The notes below the pieces were generated by a model. The model did not search any database and was not told the origin of the DNA. It worked only from the letters and a program-made list of their open reading frames with translations. This document shows positions 62,461 to 64,000 of a stretch of 64,000 bases of DNA, in pieces. The stretch's first letter is position 1, and each line of letters opens with the position of its first letter. The translations under genes were made by a program, and so were the position numbers. This DNA comes from Variovorax sp. 54 (GTDB lineage Bacteria > Pseudomonadota > Gammaproteobacteria > Burkholderiales > Burkholderiaceae_C), in the NCBI RefSeq assembly GCF_002754375.1, contig NZ_PEFF01000001.1, positions 3,923,501 through 3,987,500 of the forward strand. Direction: 5' to 3'.

Positions 62461-62620
62461 CCCGGAGCGGTTGCTGCTGGGACGCAGGTCAATCGGAATT
62501 GTTTTTCATCGGTGTGCTGCTGGTGGCTGCGGGTGTCACAGTTATGAAATGTCAACCGTATACTCGCCCGACTTGCTTCGGCGCGGGACACCTTTCTTCT
62601 GACTTACCACACCGTTGCAC

Positions 62621-63268
62621 ATGACTCTTTTTATCTATGGGGCCGGCGGACTGGGACGCGAAGTGCTGTCCGCCCTGCAAGCATGCGGGGAGTGCGTGTC
62701 CGGCTTCATGGTTGATCCGGGCTTCTCGACGGCGGATATCCAGGGTCTGCAAGTGCGAGCCGAGCGTCTGGAGGCTTTGTCGGACCCTGCCGCGCGCTTC
62801 GTCCTGGCGGTCGGGGATGGCAGGGCGCGTCAACGTGCTGCGCTGTCGCTGGGTACCGGCACTGAGTTCGTCACGGTGCGGCATCCGGCCGCAGTGATCG
62901 GCTCCTGCGTTTCAATCGGCGAAGGAACCATGGTCATCGGCCTGTGCAGCATCACGACGGATGTTTCGATCGGGTCCCACGGGCTGATCAATCCCGGTTG
63001 CACGATCGCCCATGACTGTGTGCTCGAGGACTTCGTCAATCTCGGGCCTTCGTGCGCTCTTGCCGGGCGTGTCACGATTCAAGAGGGCGCGAATCTGGGC
63101 GTGGGCGTCTCAGTCGCGCCAGGCGTCGTGATCGGTGCCTGGTCGACGGTGGGGGCCGGCGCGGTGGTGATACGGGACGTCGAGCCCGGATCGACCGTCG
63201 TTGGCGTTCCGGCGCGCCCCATTCGGCACAGGGGTGACCCTGACCCTGCGGTTCTCTCTTCGACCTAG
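62621..63268 (+). CDS. NeuD-type sugar O/N-acyltransferase (hexapeptide repeat)
   Basis: A 215-residue acyltransferase. The N-terminal LFIYGAGGLGREVLSALQACGE is the PglD/NeuD nucleotide-sugar-binding motif. The C-terminal half is a left-handed beta-helix of hexapeptide repeats (VIGSCVSIGEGTMVIGLCSI, HGLINPGCTIAHDCVLEDFVNLGPSCALAGRVTIQEGANLGVG) with the catalytic histidine in IAHD. It should acetylate or otherwise acylate an amino- or hydroxyl group of an activated sugar. The next gene is a DegT-type aminotransferase, so an N-acylated aminodeoxy sugar is the likely product. Confidence 0.87.
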   Translation: MTLFIYGAGGLGREVLSALQACGECVSGFMVDPGFSTADIQGLQVRAERLEALSDPAARFVLAVGDGRARQRAALSLGTGTEFVTVRHPAAVIGSCVSIGEGTMVIGLCSITTDVSIGSHGLINPGCTIAHDCVLEDFVNLGPSCALAGRVTIQEGANLGVGVSVAPGVVIGAWSTVGAGAVVIRDVEPGSTVVGVPARPIRHRGDPDPAVLSST

Positions 63269-63291
63269 TCTTTTATCGCCCCACTGCTCAG

Positions 63292-64000
63292 ATGCCTCAA
63301 GCCATGCCCAATCAAGAACACGACGCTTCCCCGGCGACGATCAAGGTTCTGCGACCGAAACTGCCGACGTCGGCTGAACTCCTCCCTTACCTGGAGCGCA
63401 TCGACAGCTCCCGCACATACAGCAACTACGGGCCGCTCAATGGAGAGTTCGCGCGCCGTCTCGGCGACCTGGTCGGAGGAAGTCACACGACGCTGACCTC
63501 CAATGGAACCACCGCAATTGAGCTTGCGCTCAGGTTGCGCTGTGACCAAGGCGGTCATTGCCTGATGCCGGCATTCACCTTCATCGCCAGCGCGCACGCG
63601 GTGTGCAATGCCGGGCTGACGCCGTACCTGCTTGAAACAGACCCGGACTCCCTGGCGCTCACGCCCGAAATCGCGACCGCAGCGCTGAACTCGGTGCCTG
63701 GTCCGGTCGCGGCGGTGCTGGTCGTCAGTGCCTTCGGCGCACCACCGGACTTCGCCGCTTGGGCCGACTTTGAGGCGCGGCATGGGATTCCCGTCGTGTT
63801 CGATGCGGCGGCGGCATTGACCTCGCTCTCCGGTATCGGTCAGCAACCCGTGTGCGTGAGCCTGCATGCCACCAAGACGCTGGGCATCGGTGAAGGCGGT
63901 GCCATCTTCTGTGCCGACCGGACGCTGATGGACCGCGCAACGGCCATGACGGGCTTCGGATTCGTCGGTCAGGAGCGCCTGTCGTCACTGCGCGCGGGCA
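63292..64000 (+). CDS. DegT/DnrJ/EryC1/StrS aminotransferase, N-terminal part (runs off window)
   Basis: The first 236 residues of a fold-type I PLP sugar aminotransferase are visible; the rest lies outside. Key features: SNYGPLNGEFARRLGDLVGGSHTTLTSNGTTAIELAL, CLMPAFTFIASAHAV, FDAAAAL (the aspartate that holds the PLP pyridine nitrogen, near 171) and LHATKTLGIGEGG with the PLP lysine K195. It should convert a keto-sugar nucleotide into an amino-sugar. The ATG at 63292 or the one at 63304 may be used. It follows the NeuD-like acyltransferase gene by 23 bp, so the two act together. Confidence 0.9.
   Translation, partial: MPQAMPNQEHDASPATIKVLRPKLPTSAELLPYLERIDSSRTYSNYGPLNGEFARRLGDLVGGSHTTLTSNGTTAIELALRLRCDQGGHCLMPAFTFIASAHAVCNAGLTPYLLETDPDSLALTPEIATAALNSVPGPVAAVLVVSAFGAPPDFAAWADFEARHGIPVVFDAAAALTSLSGIGQQPVCVSLHATKTLGIGEGGAIFCADRTLMDRATAMTGFGFVGQERLSSLRAG

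Overview
The window is GC-rich, gene-dense DNA of a betaproteobacterium, most likely a Comamonadaceae member close to Variovorax. This is inferred from coding style, a PhaM-like granule protein, a pgaABCD operon, extragenic repeats of the kind common in this family, and the many LysE, PhzF and VOC genes. I see no rRNA, tRNA, CRISPR array, transposase or phage gene.

Layout. 1-5.0 kb: sugar-acid catabolism (a DapA-family lyase cut by the window edge and an L-arabinonate-type dehydratase), then an AraC regulator and a citrate-type MHS transporter that share a duplicated 82-bp upstream block. 5.0-12.2 kb: a bifunctional penicillin-binding protein, a periplasmic redoxin with its likely ScsB/DsbD-type reductase, and an alanyl-tRNA editing protein. 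12.3-18.5 kb: a lipoprotein sugar dehydrogenase, then a LacI regulator divergent from a nucleobase permease, a deaminase-type amidohydrolase and a TauE/SafE protein, with two matching palindromic operators between the divergent genes. 18.4-22.2 kb: acetyltransferase, quinone-reductase-like MDR with a divergent LysR, repeats, and a degenerate SDR. 22.4-28.9 kb: pgaABCD for the biofilm polysaccharide poly-beta-1,6-N-acetylglucosamine. 29.1-30.2 kb: a creatininase-family amidase and a long inverted repeat.

30.2-41.1 kb: a closely spaced run of twelve minus-strand genes (threonine-dehydratase-like enzyme, three LysE exporters, EamA exporter, two PhzF, two VOC, GST, DJ-1, aminotransferase) divergent from a MocR regulator. 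It looks like one operon for amino-acid or amine conversion and export. 41.2-44.6 kb: PhaM-like protein, FIST sensor protein, and dadA behind a tandem glycine riboswitch.

45.1-64.0 kb: a plus-strand surface-polysaccharide (O-antigen-like) cluster that runs off the window. rmlB, rmlD, rmlA and, further on, rmlC make dTDP-L-rhamnose; a 4,6-dehydratase, nucleotidyltransferase and reductase trio probably makes a second deoxysugar nucleotide; galE supplies UDP-galactose or a relative. Two very large multidomain glycosyltransferases, a Gtr-type side-chain modification set in visibly AT-richer DNA, and a NeuD-type acyltransferase followed by a DegT aminotransferase (cut by the window end) complete it.
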